Source: Channallabes apus (lineage: Eukaryota; Chordata; Actinopteri; Siluriformes; Clariidae). From it: a stretch of 64,000 nucleotides of DNA. The DNA lies in the NCBI GenBank assembly GCA_030522415.1, contig CM060118.1, positions 16,062,651 through 16,126,650 on the forward strand, given 5' to 3'. Under the pieces are notes generated by a model. That model saw nothing but the letters and a program-made list of their open reading frames with translations, was not told the DNA's origin and searched no databases. Of the stretch, positions 35,157-47,184 are shown in pieces. Numbering within the stretch: the stretch's first letter is position 1; each line of letters opens with the position of its first letter. The translations under genes were made by a program, and so were the position numbers.

Positions 35157-36702
35157 TATTCAATTCAATTTTATTTGTATAGCGCTTTTAACAATTGACA
35201 TTGTCTCAAAACAGCTTTACACAATCAAAAGAATTATTTAAGTTTGTATGGAATGTGAATGTGTATGAATCAAAATGGTCAGATAGTCCCTGGTGAGCAA
35301 GCCGAGGGAGACAGTGGCAAGGAAAAACTCCCTGAGATGGTAATAGGAAGAAACCTTGAGAGGAACCAGACTCAACAGGGAACCCATCCTCATTTGGGCG
35401 ATAACAGATAGAAATGATATAACATCTTGTGTGTTGTGCAGGTGAAAATTCAATATGACAGAAATTATTTAAATTGACATGAAGACCAGTTCAGCATAGG
35501 GACGAGTCGGTAGGTGCAGAGGGCAGATGAGGTCTGGATCACTGGAAGCACAGGAGCAGCATGTGTAGCTCCAACCATCATAAAGCTGAATCCAGCTGGA
35601 GCTGGTCCTTCTCTGGATGCCTCAGGAACCTCGCAGGGTCGGCCTTTGTCTACTGAAGCTGGCAAAATCTCCCGATGCCTCGGGATGGGTAGAGAAATAC
35701 AGAACAGATGGGGAGAATTAGCGTAGTTGCCATTCGGTATAGGTGTACTGGAGTATGAGATTATGGGATGAGTTATGTGTATGCCAGATTAAAAAGATGC
35801 GTCTTGAGTCTACTTTTGAACTGAGAAACCGTGTCTGCTCCCCGAACACTGTCTGGAAGGCTATTCCAAAGCTTTGGAGCTAAATATGAAAAAGCCCTAC
35901 CCCCTTTTGTAGATTTTGAAATTCTGGGAACTACCAGAAGTCCGGAGCTTTGTGATCTTAAGGTGCGTGGTGGATTGTACCGTATCAGAAGACTGGTTAG
36001 GTATGTGGGAGCTAAACCATTTAAGGCCTTGTATGTAAGTAATACTATTTTGTAATTTATTCTAAACTGAACAGATAGCCAGTGCAGGGATGATAATATT
36101 GGGGTTATATGATCATATTTTCTGGATCTAGTGAGAACCCTGGCAGCTGCATTTTGGATTAACTGAAGCTTGTTTATTGAGGATGCAGGACAACCACCTA
36201 GTAATGCATTACAATAGTCCAGTCTGGAGGTCATGAATGCATGAACTAGTTTTTCTGCATCAGATACGGATAAGATGTTCCTAAGTTTAGCAATATTTCG
36301 AAGATGGAAAAAGGCTGTTTTTGTGATATTTGTAATGTGATTTTCAAAAAACAAGTTACTGTCTAATATTACGCCCAGGTCTTTTACTGCTGAGCTGGTA
36401 GTAACAGTACATCCTTCTAAGCGCAGGCTGAATTGTGAAAGCTGTTGTGTGCTGGTTTTTGGGCCAATAAGTAATATCTCTGTCTTATCTGAATTTAATA
36501 AAAGAAAGTTATTGGTCATCCAATCTTTTATGTCCTGGACACACTCAGTTAATCTAGACAACTTAGGTATTTTGATTGGTTTAGTTGAGATATATAATTG
36601 GGTATCATCAGCATAACAATGGAAACTAATCCCATGTCTTCTAATGATGTTACCCAAGGGAAGCATGTATATTGAGAATACAATACCATACCAGTTCACC
36701 AT
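35157..36702 (-). mobile_element. CR1/L2/Rex1-like LINE, copy A, 5'-truncated
   Basis: The - strand frame 35773-36702 codes for the C-terminal half of a LINE reverse transcriptase. YADDTQLY holds the palm catalytic aspartates, followed by WMTNNFLLLNSDKTEILLIG, the DLGVILDSNL segment, [12 protein letters not shown] and a long C-terminal tail ending FKSRLKTHLFNLAYT. This 309-residue frame is uninterrupted. The start is artificial: the first ten residues come from beyond the truncation point. The 3' UTR (35157-35770) ends in the AATTTTATTTGTATAGCGC block seen at several other sites here. Confidence 0.85.
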
Positions 36703-38815
36703 AATACTCTACGTCCATGAGTCCCCCAGATCTGCTCCTTTACCTAAGGCAAATCTATTTATAAAAATGCTTGGCTAAATAAATAGGTTTTTAGCCTAGA
36801 CTTAAACACTGAGACTGTGTCTGAATCCCGAACACTATTTGGAAGACTATTCCATAATTTTGGGGTTTTGTAAGAAAAAGCTCTGCCCCCAGCTGTAGTT
36901 TTCATAATACGCGGTACTGACAAGCAGCCTGCATCCTTTGACCGAAGTAGGCGTGGCAGATCGTAAGACACTAGCAGTTCGCTCAGATACTGCGGCGCGA
37001 GACCATTTAATGCTTTATATGTCAAGAGTAGTATTTTAAAATCAATGCGAAATTTCACAGGGAGCCAATGTAGTGAAGATAAGATAGGGGTGATGTGCTC
37101 ATATCTTCTGGTTCTAGTGAGGACTCTCGCTGCTGCATTCTGGACTAGCTGAAGCTTGTTTATGCACCTAGCTGATCAACCAGACAGTGAGGCATTACAA
37201 TAGTCCAACCTAGAAGTGATCAAAGCATGAACTAGTTTTTCTGCATCGTTTAGCGACAATATATTTCTTATCTTCACAATATTTCTGAGGTGAAAGAATG
37301 CTATCCTGGTGATATTATCTACATGAGCTTCAAATGAAAGGCTGGAATCTATAATCACGCCGAGGTCTTTTACTGTTGCACTTGATGGAACAGAAAGGCC
37401 ATCTAAAATTACGGTGTGATCTAAGATTTTACTCCTAGCTGTATGCAGTCCTTTGACTAGAACTTCTGTCTTATCCGGATTAAGCAGAAGGAAGTTAATT
37501 GGCATTCAATTTCTTATGTCCTGCACACATTGCTCAACTTTAGTAAGATGGTTTTTCTCATCAGGTTTTGCTGAGACATATAACTGTGTGTTGTCAGCAT
37601 AACAATGAAAACTAATACCATGCTTACGGATTATGTTGCCCAGAGGAAGCATGTAAAGGGAAAAAAGCAGTGGGCCTAAAACTGAACCCTGCGGAACGCC
37701 AAACTCCACTAGAGAACATGCAGAATAATCACCATTTAAGTCTACATACTGATAACGATCGGTCAAATAGGATCTGAGCCAGGAGAGGGCTGTACCCTTA
37801 ATTCCTACTACATTTTCTAATCTGTGAAGAAGAATAGCATGATCAATGGTGTCAAAAGCTGCACTGAGGTCGAGTAATACAAGCATAGTTACACAACCCA
37901 TCAGAGGCCAATAGGAGGTCATTTACTACTTTAACGAGTGCTGTTTCTGTGCTGTGATGAGACCTAAATCCTGACTGATATAGTTCATGTATGCCATTTC
38001 TATGTAGATATGAGCATAGCTGCTCCGCTACTATCTTTTCCAGAATCTTAGAGATAAAGGGGAGGTTTGATATTGGCCTGTAATTGGACAGCTGACAGGG
38101 GTCGAGGTCAGGTTTCTTAATTATTGGTTTGATAACTGCTAATTTAAAAGATTTTGGAACATAACCAATGCTGAGTGAGGAATTAATTATTCTCAACAGC
38201 GGTTCTGTTATATCTGTTTAAGAAAATGTGTCGGTATAGGATCTAATATACAGGTTGATGAATTTGCAGAAGAGATGAGTGAAATTAGTTCATTCTCTTC
38301 AAGGGGAGTAAAATATTCTAGGTTCCGATCTGACATGGCTAGGTTAACATATGTATCAATTACTGTACATTGTTCGGTTTCAAAGCCTCAATTTTATGCC
38401 TGATATTTACAATTTTATTATTAAAAAAGTTCATGAAGTCCTCACTATTGCATGATGTTGTTGTGGCGATTTCTGTAGTGGTCTTATTTCTGAGATAATT
38501 TCAGACAGTGGAATTGTGAATACATTTCTTATACTTAATCCGAAAAATATTATTAAGTCTAAAGTGTGACCTGCTTCATGATTGGGTCCTACTACACACT
38601 GATTTACGCCTACTGAGTCCAGTATGGACATAAATGCTGTTCTCAGAGGGTCTTCTGGATTCTCAAAATGAATGTTAAAATCTCCAGCAATTAACACTTT
38701 GTCTACAGAAACGACTAGGTTTGAGATGAAATCTGCAATACGAAAGAAATTCAGAATACGGCCCAAATTAGCCTCCAGTTTTCTAATAACAAGCTGCATT
38801 CACTTTGTCATAAAT
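36703..38815 (-). mobile_element. CR1/L2/Rex1-like LINE, copy B, internally deleted and inactive
   Basis: The - strand pieces in order are: endonuclease (38431-38799, with GDFNIHFENPEDP and HTLDLI), reverse transcriptase fingers (37852-38196, [19 protein letters not shown] and the [13 protein letters not shown] region), palm (37506-37922, [34 protein letters not shown]), thumb (37176-37505) and C-terminus (36759-37058). Breaks include a deletion joining endonuclease to the linker, a frameshift near 37900, a stop near 37175 and a change of the second catalytic Asp to Asn (YADN). It is closely similar to copy C at the window end. Confidence 0.85.
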
Positions 38816-40740
38816 TTTGAATAAGTTCATGTAGTTGACCATGGTTATTTTCGTGTTTTTTGGTCTCACAACACTTGTGACAGAAGTTTTGAGGCTTGTC
38901 TATACCGCTACACCGCTTTTTACACAAAAGCCAGTAAGTTTTTTATAGGTTTTTCTTTGGATACCAAACATTTTTCCAGGCAGCTTTATCAGAGTTTGAA
39001 CAGTAGAAGAAAATACAGTAGAAAATCTCATTTTTAAATATTTGCATATCTTCTTATATCATACCTGATTTATACAATTTAACAACCTTTTCTTTAAAAG
39101 TCCTTTGTCGGGTCCTTTGCCTTGCCCATAGATCAATATTTATCCAAGTTAGTGCATCTCAAACAAGTCACGGGTGTGAAAACTTACCATTAATTGCCTT
39201 GTACACATATATGTATATATTACTAGGCCAAACATTTAAGGTATTCAAAGCCTAGATCAGAGTCAACTTCAGTTTTCATTTTGATTTAAAAAGGGCTCAC
39301 AAAAAAAACATGATCATAACTGGCTTCACCCCACACCTGAAGGTAAGTTTTGGCCTTGCATGGTCTTCATGAGAGACAGTTTTATCATAGTGCTTGAAGG
39401 GTTTAACAAATGCATTTGACAATACTGTTCTTGGAAGAACTATTCTAGAACAGCTGACCTTTGTGCCTGAAAATAACAACTGACTGTTGAGGCGTGAACA
39501 CACTGAAATATTGAAAAACGTGGGCATACCATAACTCTCGAGTCTTGGCCCTGGCAGAGCTTGTGATGACATCCTTATACTGTACTTGTCTTGGTATGTA
39601 CTTTTCATTGAACAATAAAGCCTGTGCAGACAGTCTTTCCTAAGACATTGCGAATCTCAAGTATGTTTTTTTGTCATTTGCGACAGTAAATGAAAAAAAA
39701 AAAAAACTCTTGACACACAATGGCCTCTGAAAAGCAGTTTTGGTGCCTCTGATTGGTGCCTCTCTAAACTATACAGAAGTTCAAGTGGGGGTTTGTCAGT
39801 TTTATGTTTATGACAGTTTCCTCCAAAGCATGCTTCCAGATACACGTATCTAAGTTTTGGACCATCATCAGCAAACAGGGTGCTGGCCGCCACAAAGGGA
39901 GCTTGACCTCATGATGCGTAGAGGAGAAATAAAGTTCCAGCAGAGGGGAGAGCAATGCCCCAGCAGAGCAAGGAGGTACAGTAAGAGATACTTTTTCAGA
40001 GGAGTCAGAGTGATGCTCTCTGGGGTTGAGGAAGCAGAGTGATTTTCTCACTAGGGCATGGTGGTCGAGCAAGATTCTTGCACTGAGTCAAGATGGTTTC
40101 CACAATGGGATAGAATGGGGCATTCTTATTGCTAGTTATTGCTAGTACCAAAGGCATAAGTGGGCTGAACCCCGAACAAATCCTTTTCAGGCCGGACTGT
40201 TGACCTCGGTCAGGAGCTGGGCTTAGGAGGCTGATACACTGACTATAGCAGTTTACACCAGTAGGTACTGGAACTAATTCGTCTTGCTCTAGTGCTACTG
40301 AACCAGCTTCTTGTTGGACCACAGGTGCAGTTGGATCTCCTGGAACATTTCTTGCACTACCCACATGCTCCTCCAATAGCCTGTGTTATTTATATTTAGG
40401 TTTAGCATTAGTCAAGGATTAAAAAGGAGACAGATATTCATGCAAAATCCTCATTAATAGGCCTCGTGACATAACACCAAAACAAATTAGAACAGGAACT
40501 AGGCTAGGAACCTTGACTGATTGCTAAAGCCAGAGTATAACCCATTGTAAACACACTTAACATAACAGACACTAGGCAAAACCCCAGAACTTATATACAA
40601 CAAGTAAATAATTTTGAACCAGATGCATATACAGTAGTTACAAATGACAAGTACTTTTACACAATTTTACTGCTTCTAACACATTAGTTTTGAGAACTAT
40701 TGATTGGTGCCATTGTAATACTTTATCTGTGTGTCAGTAG
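38816..40740. other. Intergenic, nothing recognised
   Basis: No supported gene. The stretch 39290-40380 is less AT-rich and has several open frames on the - strand (for example 39297-39608 and 40005-40376), but none carries a motif I can name. It may be an unrecognised old repeat. Confidence 0.4.
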
Positions 40741-40878
40741 TTTATTTTATGGCTGATTGATATGTGAGTGCACTTATGGAATCTTCTTGGTTTTATGTTT
40801 GGAAATTAAAAAGTATTTGTTTAAACGAAAGCTGATCAGGTGTCAATTATCCTTAGGCTATTTCTCCATTTCAAGCTT

Positions 40879-40884
<6 letters not shown>

Positions 40885-40932
<48 letters not shown>
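40885..40932. repeat. (TC)n microsatellite
   Basis: About 24 TC units followed by imperfect TC-rich DNA, 135 bp upstream of the crystallin TATA box. Confidence 0.95.
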
Positions 40933-40937
<5 letters not shown>

Positions 40938-41008
40938 CTCTTTTTCTCTCTCTCTTGGTTTCTGTGTCTCTGTTTGATGATGGGGTAATTTCTATTCTGT
41001 GCATGGGG

Positions 41009-41022
41009 TGCTGAGCTCAGCG
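41009..41022. promoter_or_regulatory. Maf-recognition-like palindrome
   Basis: TGCTGAGCTCAGCG has the two half sites of a Maf response element (TGCTGA...TCAGCA) with GC instead of CG in the centre and one outer mismatch. It is 45 bp upstream of the TATA box of a lens crystallin gene, and vertebrate crystallin promoters are driven by large Maf proteins. Function is inferred. Confidence 0.55.
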
Positions 41023-41066
41023 GGTTTGTTTGTTTGGGTCTAATCCCACCGTGTTTGGTTCAGGCC

Positions 41067-41074
41067 TATAAAAG
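41067..41074 (+). promoter_or_regulatory. TATA box of the beta-crystallin gene
   Basis: TATAAAAG is a strong TATA match. It is about 30 bp upstream of the likely transcription start near 41097 and 80 bp upstream of the exon 1 splice donor at 41147. Confidence 0.75.
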
Positions 41075-41096
41075 AGCTACACGATTGTTTTCAACA

Positions 41097-41146
41097 CATG
41101 CTGACTGCCCGTGTGAGAGAGACGCCGACTACTCACTTACACTCAG
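41097..41146 (+). other. Non-coding exon 1 of the beta-crystallin gene
   Basis: The short leader exon ends CACTCAG|GTAAGA, a good donor. The start is estimated from the TATA box. A separate non-coding first exon is typical of beta-crystallin genes. A second Maf half site, TGCTGA, lies at its beginning (41099-41104). Confidence 0.65.
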
Positions 41147-41988
41147 GTAAGAATCCAGAAAGAGAGAAACAGTTCGAACACATATTACTAATAAAACGAA
41201 TAAGAACATTTTGTTATTTAGCAAATGCTAAGAATGATTTAGTAATTTAAGTAAAATTAGTAGTAAAATAATTTGCCAAAAGACATAAAAGAACACATGA
41301 AAAATTATTTAAAAAAGTAAAATGTTTATATTGAAGTCATCATCTACTCTGAATGTGAAACAGGAGAAGAAATGATACATTGAGGAAAATTGGGGCATGC
41401 AGTGATAGCCTGACGGATAAGAGTGATGACATAGCATTTACTCTGGCATTGACGCAGAGTGTTAGAGGAGTAGGAGGTGAATAACATAACAACAAGCTAT
41501 GAGTTGCTAACGTCTTACAACATGGTTGTAATGTTAAAAAAGATAATGGAGGATGACAGAGTGTCTGTCAACTCACTAAAACTGTAAGTGAGTCTACAGT
41601 AAACATGGACTATAAAGAAGACAAGAGAAATAAAAGAAAAAGGTAATCAGCAATTAAGCTGTGATTATGCATTGGAATAAATGAGTCATTAAATTTAAGA
41701 ACTTTAAGGCTTTGTTTTTTACCATGGCATTCTTTACTGAGACAGAAAAATACGGCTATTTGCAGTATATTCCTCTATTATGCATAATTACAACAAGACA
41801 CTTTAAAAAGTCCTTATTATCTGTTAAGTTTGAGATATAATTGTGTTATGGAAAACTTCCAGCACTCACACACTTTACTCGCAAATATTTTCATAGAAGC
41901 TTCATAATATAGCTAATGTGGTTTACTTCACTCAGTACCATCCAGATGATACCATGTCACTGGTGCTCTAGTGCAATTTTACTACAGA

Positions 41989-42029
41989 AAGTCAGCCTGC
42001 CGTTTATTATATAAACGGCAGGCTGACTT
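41989..42029. repeat. Perfect inverted repeat, 19-bp arms, 3-nt loop
   Basis: Arms AAGTCAGCCTGCCGTTTAT (41989-42007) and its exact complement (42011-42029) are separated by TAT. It is immediately followed by a long TA microsatellite. Confidence 0.95.
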
Positions 42030-42046
42030 ATTAACGTGATATTAAC

Positions 42047-42047
<1 letters not shown>

Positions 42048-42117
<70 letters not shown>
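42048..42117. repeat. (TA)n microsatellite
   Basis: About 35 uninterrupted TA units. Confidence 0.95.
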
Positions 42118-42120
<3 letters not shown>

Positions 42121-42857
42121 ATCGGGTTAAGACTTATTAAGGTGTTAATGAAGGTATTCTTATTTGTTTAGTCAAGCCCCAGATAAGCCCCACTTGCAAA
42201 CAGTTTATTCGCTATAAATTAATGTGTATTCATCAACCAGTGTGTCAATTCATAATTGGAGGTCTCTTATATACTGTATAAAAAATGTACTTATAAATAG
42301 ATAATTAGTTTTGATAATTGTATGCCCTTGAAGCTTAATTAGTGTGATTGAGATCATACCTGTAGATTCTAGGTAGCATTAATTGACTTTATTAAGTTTA
42401 TTACTTACAAAAGCTGAATAGGTCACAAATATGATGTGTGTACTATGTTCTAATGCAGAGTTTTAGATGTCACTACTTTGTACTGTAGCTAAACAAACAC
42501 AATGAAATGTATAATTGGAGCAACATAAAAAAAGGTTGAATACCAATAGGCCAGTTTATGCTGCATCCACAAAACCAAGGCCACAAAGCTGAAATAAGAT
42601 TCGTTTTAAGTCTGATGAAAAACAGCACTGTAGTGAACTAACCAAACTGCATTTGGCTCTTGATTAAATCGTTAATAATAAAATGTATATGAGTTCTATA
42701 ATATATTAATGTATTTGTATAGTATTATTATTGCCCTGAGACATCCCTTGAAGCCAACAAAAATTAGAGGCAAACTTTAGTATTTAAAACTTTTACACTA
42801 ATGAAATAGGAATTTAGAGGATTAATTCATGTGCATTTATTTACGTGTGTGTGTTTG

Positions 42858-42868
42858 CTTGTGCCCTG

Positions 42869-42911
<43 letters not shown>

Positions 42912-43095
42912 TTTGTGCATGTGTGTGTGTGTACGCGTGCATGCGTGCATGCGTGTGTGTGTGCTTGTGCCCTGTAATGGACTGGCACCCTGTCCAGGGT
43001 GTACCAGGCCTTGTGCCCTCCCCTGGGATAAGCTCCAGGCCTCTCATGACCCCGTACAGGCTAGGTGAAATAGAAACATGTGAGAGAGTGAGTGA
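42858..43095 (+). mobile_element. SINE 3' part with expanded GT repeat
   Basis: The GT-rich stretch (42870-42964) leads into CCTGTAATGGACTGGCACCC, CCAGGGTGTACCAGG and GGGATAAGCTCCAGG. This is the 3' body of the SINE also read (inverted) at 16860-16940. The tRNA-like head is absent. Confidence 0.75.
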
Positions 43096-43272
43096 AACTG
43101 AATAAAACACTTCCAAGTGCCTAATCTGAGTCTTATTTAAAAAAAGAAAGAAAAAATAGAATTGTATTACCCCTAATGTGTTCCCAAAAATAAAGTGTTT
43201 TCATAATTAATTGTTCTTCAATTAAAAAATAAAACATTGGTAATGATCTTGCCCTCTTTTATAATTACAGTT

Positions 43273-43364
43273 ATGTCTTCCGGTAAAGAGAAGCCCAAGC
43301 CTGCTGCTCAGCCTGATGGCAAATCCAACACCAAGTGTGATGTTGGCAAGGACACCTACAGGGT

Positions 43365-43427
<63 letters not shown>

Positions 43428-46400
43428 GCTTGACTTAGCAGTCTTGTGAGGATTTTTACCGATACATTCAGAAATATCTAATTAATCAAAAGAAATAAAT
43501 TTGGCCCTGTTCGCTGATATTTAAATAATTACATTATAAACAATATACAATATATACAATAACAATAAAAACTTCAAGCAACAGGATAGAAATTCAGGTT
43601 TAAGTGATTTAAGTAATGTAATATAACACAATAGAGTTGTTAAAAAGTGTTTACCCTCAGTGTAACTTTCTATAAAGCATAGGCAGGCAAACAAAACATG
43701 ATCATGACAAGTCTCACTTTTGGTAAGTTCCAGTTGCCATAGATACCTGCTTGCGATTAGATAATGTTCTGCTGGCTTTATTTTCTTTTTACATAGTAAA
43801 GTTCAGGTTTACTGGCTTAATGACAATAAAATAACTTTTTAAAACAGTCTTTCATATGGGGGTGGTGTGATCTTAAAAATTTTTTTCTGAAATTTTGTTG
43901 TTATTGCCCTCATCGTGTTGATGTTTTTTAACTACTAATATTTTTTTTATATATATTTGCTTCTTGATGTACGCATTGTTGTTCTTTACTAGACTTAATA
44001 AAAGTTTTCAAAATGTAACAAAAGAATAAATCAATTAAATAAACAAACGAAAGAATGATGATAATTTCATAATCATAATTTGATTGGATTTATTTTCAAA
44101 CAGTCTAGATATGAATAAATTTGTTATTCATTTTTTATTTTAGAGACAATGGTATTATTTATAACAAAAGTTATTACACGTTCTTACTTGGTGTTCCACA
44201 ACCCTACTTGTCTTACATACCTGTGCATGTCTTTTTCTTCTCATCCATCTCCATTTCTGTCTTCTTCACTCTTGTAGATGTACGCGTTTGACCGTGAAAA
44301 CTTCCAGGGCCGTATGATTGAAATCAGCAATGAGTGTATGAACGTGTGTGAGATGGGCATGGACAAAGTGCGCTCCCTTCGTGTTGAATGTGGCCCGTGA
44401 GTAATAAACAGTTACATGCCGTTATTTCAAACATGACAATAACAGTGATGGTGAGATCCTCAAGTCAAGTTACTCACCCTGACGCTTACTCCTTCCCGCA
44501 CCTCCTCCTGTCTCCCTCTCTATTTCACCCGTTTTCTCTAGTTTTGTTGGTTTTGAGCAGATGAACTTCTGTGGTGAGATGTATATCCTGGAGAAAGGCG
44601 AGTATCCTCGCTGGGACTGCTGGAGCAACTGCCAGAGGAATGACTATCTGCTCTCATTCAGGCCTGTCCGCATGGTACATTATTAATTCTTCTCTCCATG
44701 AGTCAAGTCAAGTCATTTTATTTATATATTTATATAGCACATTTAAAACAACAGCAGTTGACCCAAAGTGCTTTATATACTGTATAAATAGATAATTGGA
44801 AAATAAAAAACTAAATAAACTATAAAGCATAACATAAGAGTAAAACACAGTTGAAAGTTGAAAATACTGTAAATAATAGTAAAAAAGTCAAACATGAATT
44901 AAAGCATAAAACAGATGCATTAAATTTGATTTAGTGATTAATTGATAGACATTTATCACAACGTCAGCCTAAAAAGCCTAAAAGCAGTTGAAAAAAGATA
45001 GATCTTTATATTTGATATAATACTGTAAACATTGGAAACAGGTTCAATGTGGGCTGAGAGGTTATTTCACAGCCTGGGGCCAGCAACACCAGACGTTTTG
45101 TCACCTCTGGTCTTTAGATGAGATCTAGAGACTAAAAAGTTGTTTAAAAGAAGTTCAGAGTTACCTGGAGATAGCATATTGGGTTAGCATAGTTAGTAAG
45201 GTATTGAGAGCTTTAAAAACATAACGTTGAATTCTAAAATTAATTTTGAGAACATGCAAACTCCATGCATACAGACTGGAGGCAACATTTAAACCAAACC
45301 CTAGAGGTGCAAGGCGACAGCGATAAGCCACAGTGCCGCCTAATTAATCCCTTGAGCGAATGGAGTATTTTCTGTCCAAGACTATGCAAGAAGTAATATT
45401 GCAATATAGAATGTTATAACAATCACATTCATCTGCAGTCACAGTTTTTAATTGTATGGTAATTTCTTTTAACAGTTTCTTGAAGTTTTCACATTATTGA
45501 CAAATTTTATAGAGATGTTTTTAACCATGTTCTTTTGAAGAGCATCTACTACAATCAAAGGCAGAATAGCAAATGCAGAGGTGAGGAGCAGGACTCAGTA
45601 GGCAGTGATTCTGACATTTCAGGATGAGCCTGACACATTTACTGTATGTGTGTGTACTAGAACTATTCTATAAATCATAATCTGTGAACCAGGCACAGGT
45701 TAAAACGCAAGTGATTTAAATGTAAAAAAAAAAAAAAATTAATAAATTTAAAAAATAGAACAGGGAAATCAAATGCTGTAATAATAATTTTTAAAAATCA
45801 GACTATTCAGACTATAATACCAGGTCAAGTAATCTGTGGAAGAGATAAAGCCCTCTGTTCTAAAAATCAGTGTAATATGTTTTTCTATACTACTGTATAT
45901 CCATGTCGGTAATTGAGGTTCCTACAAAGGACCCTTCCATGTCCGAAACTGATTTAATCAAAAAAGTATGAACTTCAAATGATCCAGATTAACCTTTTGT
46001 TTCTAAAAGTATAGCAAAACTTCAAAGGATCGAAATATCCCATTTTTTTTCTCTAAAAGTATAGCAATGCAGCTGAGTAAACTATAGATGCAAATCATCA
46101 GAGAAGGAACCAGTCAACAATTTGAAATAGCAAAAATCAAACTGTCCAGTCATTATTGTACAATTATTACCATTTCATATTAATTATGAAGATTAAGTTA
46201 TAAAGTTAAGATTATTGAGCTTAGGGTTGGGGTAAGATAAGTTTTGTATTACAATAACATCCTATTTGCATCATGCCTTGCTTATTTGAGACTGTGTACT
46301 GTATTTACTGTAAGTTTCAAGAACAGGAAGCTTTGCCCATATAAGGAATATGGAAAATTTGATGGGTCATTGTGGAAAGATTTAGCGTAAATGTGATGTC

Positions 46401-47184
46401 AGTGTTAATTTTCTTGTAAATATAAAATCATTGGCTTTTCCAACAGGACCCTGAGAAGCACAAGATCTGTCTGTATGAGATCGGTGACTATAAGGGAAGA
46501 AAGATGGAGATAATCAATGACGACGTGCCCAGCCTGTACTCCTACGGCTTTACTGACCGAGTTGGCAGCGTCATGGTCAGCTGTGGCACGTAAGTACTGG
46601 GCTACTTGCTTACGTGTGTGTTACCAAGAGCCAAGTTTAAAATTAGGACTTCAGAAAAATCTGTTGATTTAGCCTTTAGTTTCATGAGAGATATCTAAAA
46701 CTACTCCAAATGTTTATGATAAGCTGAACACATTGAATGATCCAACCAGTTCATTACACAAACACAGAGTTTTCCAATTTCATGTCCAACTTGCTTCAAA
46801 ATCTATTTGTGTAAATGCACAGTATGGTAAACCCAGCTCAGAAAGGGTCAGTCTTTTCTGAACCTTGATTGGAAATTGCTGCACAATTTCTATTCATTAC
46901 CGTCTCTCCTACATGTTCTACCTTTGCACCCTCCGGCACACTTCCTTACACCCACAGATCTCCTGTTCCTTCCTGCCTTTCATCAAATTTCTCCTCTTCT
47001 TTTCTTCCTCAGCTGGGTGGGTTACCAGTACCCAGGCTATCGTGGCAGCCAATACCTGCTGGAGAAGGGTGACTACAGGCACTTTAATGAGTACGGTGCA
47101 CGGTTCCCCCAGATGCAGTCCGTAAGGCGTGTGCGCGATATGCAGTGGCACCCTGATGGATGCTACACTATGGCCAGCAAGTGA
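43273..47184 (+). CDS. crybb1l: Beta-crystallin B1-like lens protein
   Basis: Coding exons are 43273-43362, 44278-44396, 44542-44674, 46447-46589 and 47013-47184. All splice sites are GT-AG and the sum is 657 nt, giving 218 residues. Beta-crystallins are structural proteins of the eye lens that form stable oligomers for refraction. Exon 2 encodes a Lys/Pro-rich N-terminal arm (about residues 1-30). Each of the next four exons encodes one Greek-key motif, the classic gene plan: [14 protein letters not shown] (motif 1), [20 protein letters not shown] (2), [18 protein letters not shown] (3) and [20 protein letters not shown] (4). A short C-terminal extension ends MASK. The sequence is closest to beta-B1 but differs from CRYBB1 itself, for instance by extra cysteines ([17 protein letters not shown]). 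It fits the fish crybb1-like paralogues (crybb1l1/l2/l3). Which of them cannot be decided here. The start ATG lies 2 nt after the exon 2 acceptor. Confidence 0.93.
43369..43426. repeat. (CA)29 microsatellite beside a splice donor
   Basis: Twenty-nine CA units begin at position +7 of crystallin intron 2, right after the donor GTAAAA. Confidence 0.95.
43427..44277. other. Beta-crystallin intron 2, remainder
   Basis: AT-rich intron with no recognised element after the CA repeat. It ends in a pyrimidine-rich acceptor. Confidence 0.65.
44702..45248 (-). mobile_element. LINE 3'-region repeat in crystallin intron 4
   Basis: It starts AAGTCAAGTCATTTTATTTA and continues with ACATTTAAAACAACAGCAGTTGACC, shared with 6661-6710. 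CACAGCCTGGGGCCAGCAACACC (45070-45092) and GTCACCTCTGGTCTTTAGATGAG follow. It is a dispersed element of LINE 3'-UTR type on the - strand. Confidence 0.6.
45249..45345 (-). mobile_element. SINE head fragment
   Basis: GAACATGCAAACTCCATGCATACAGACTGG to AGCCACAGTGCCGCCTA is the inverted tRNA-like head of the SINE and directly abuts the LINE-type repeat. Confidence 0.7.
45346..46446. other. Beta-crystallin intron 4, remainder
   Basis: AT-rich, with no gene or clear repeat. Confidence 0.6.
46590..47012. other. Beta-crystallin intron 5
   Basis: The final 100 bp are pyrimidine-rich and lead to the acceptor TTCTTCCTCAG. No element recognised. Confidence 0.7.

Larger units (their letters stand above)
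41147..43270. other. Beta-crystallin intron 1
   Basis: About 2.1 kb of AT-rich intron. It includes a perfect hairpin (41989-42029), a 70-bp TA tract (42048-42117) and a GT-rich SINE 3' part (42858-43095). Confidence 0.65.

Noticed and set aside
42829..43116. Cys/Val-rich and His/Thr-rich frames on both strands
   Set aside because: They are translations of the GT/CA repeat and SINE body, not genes.
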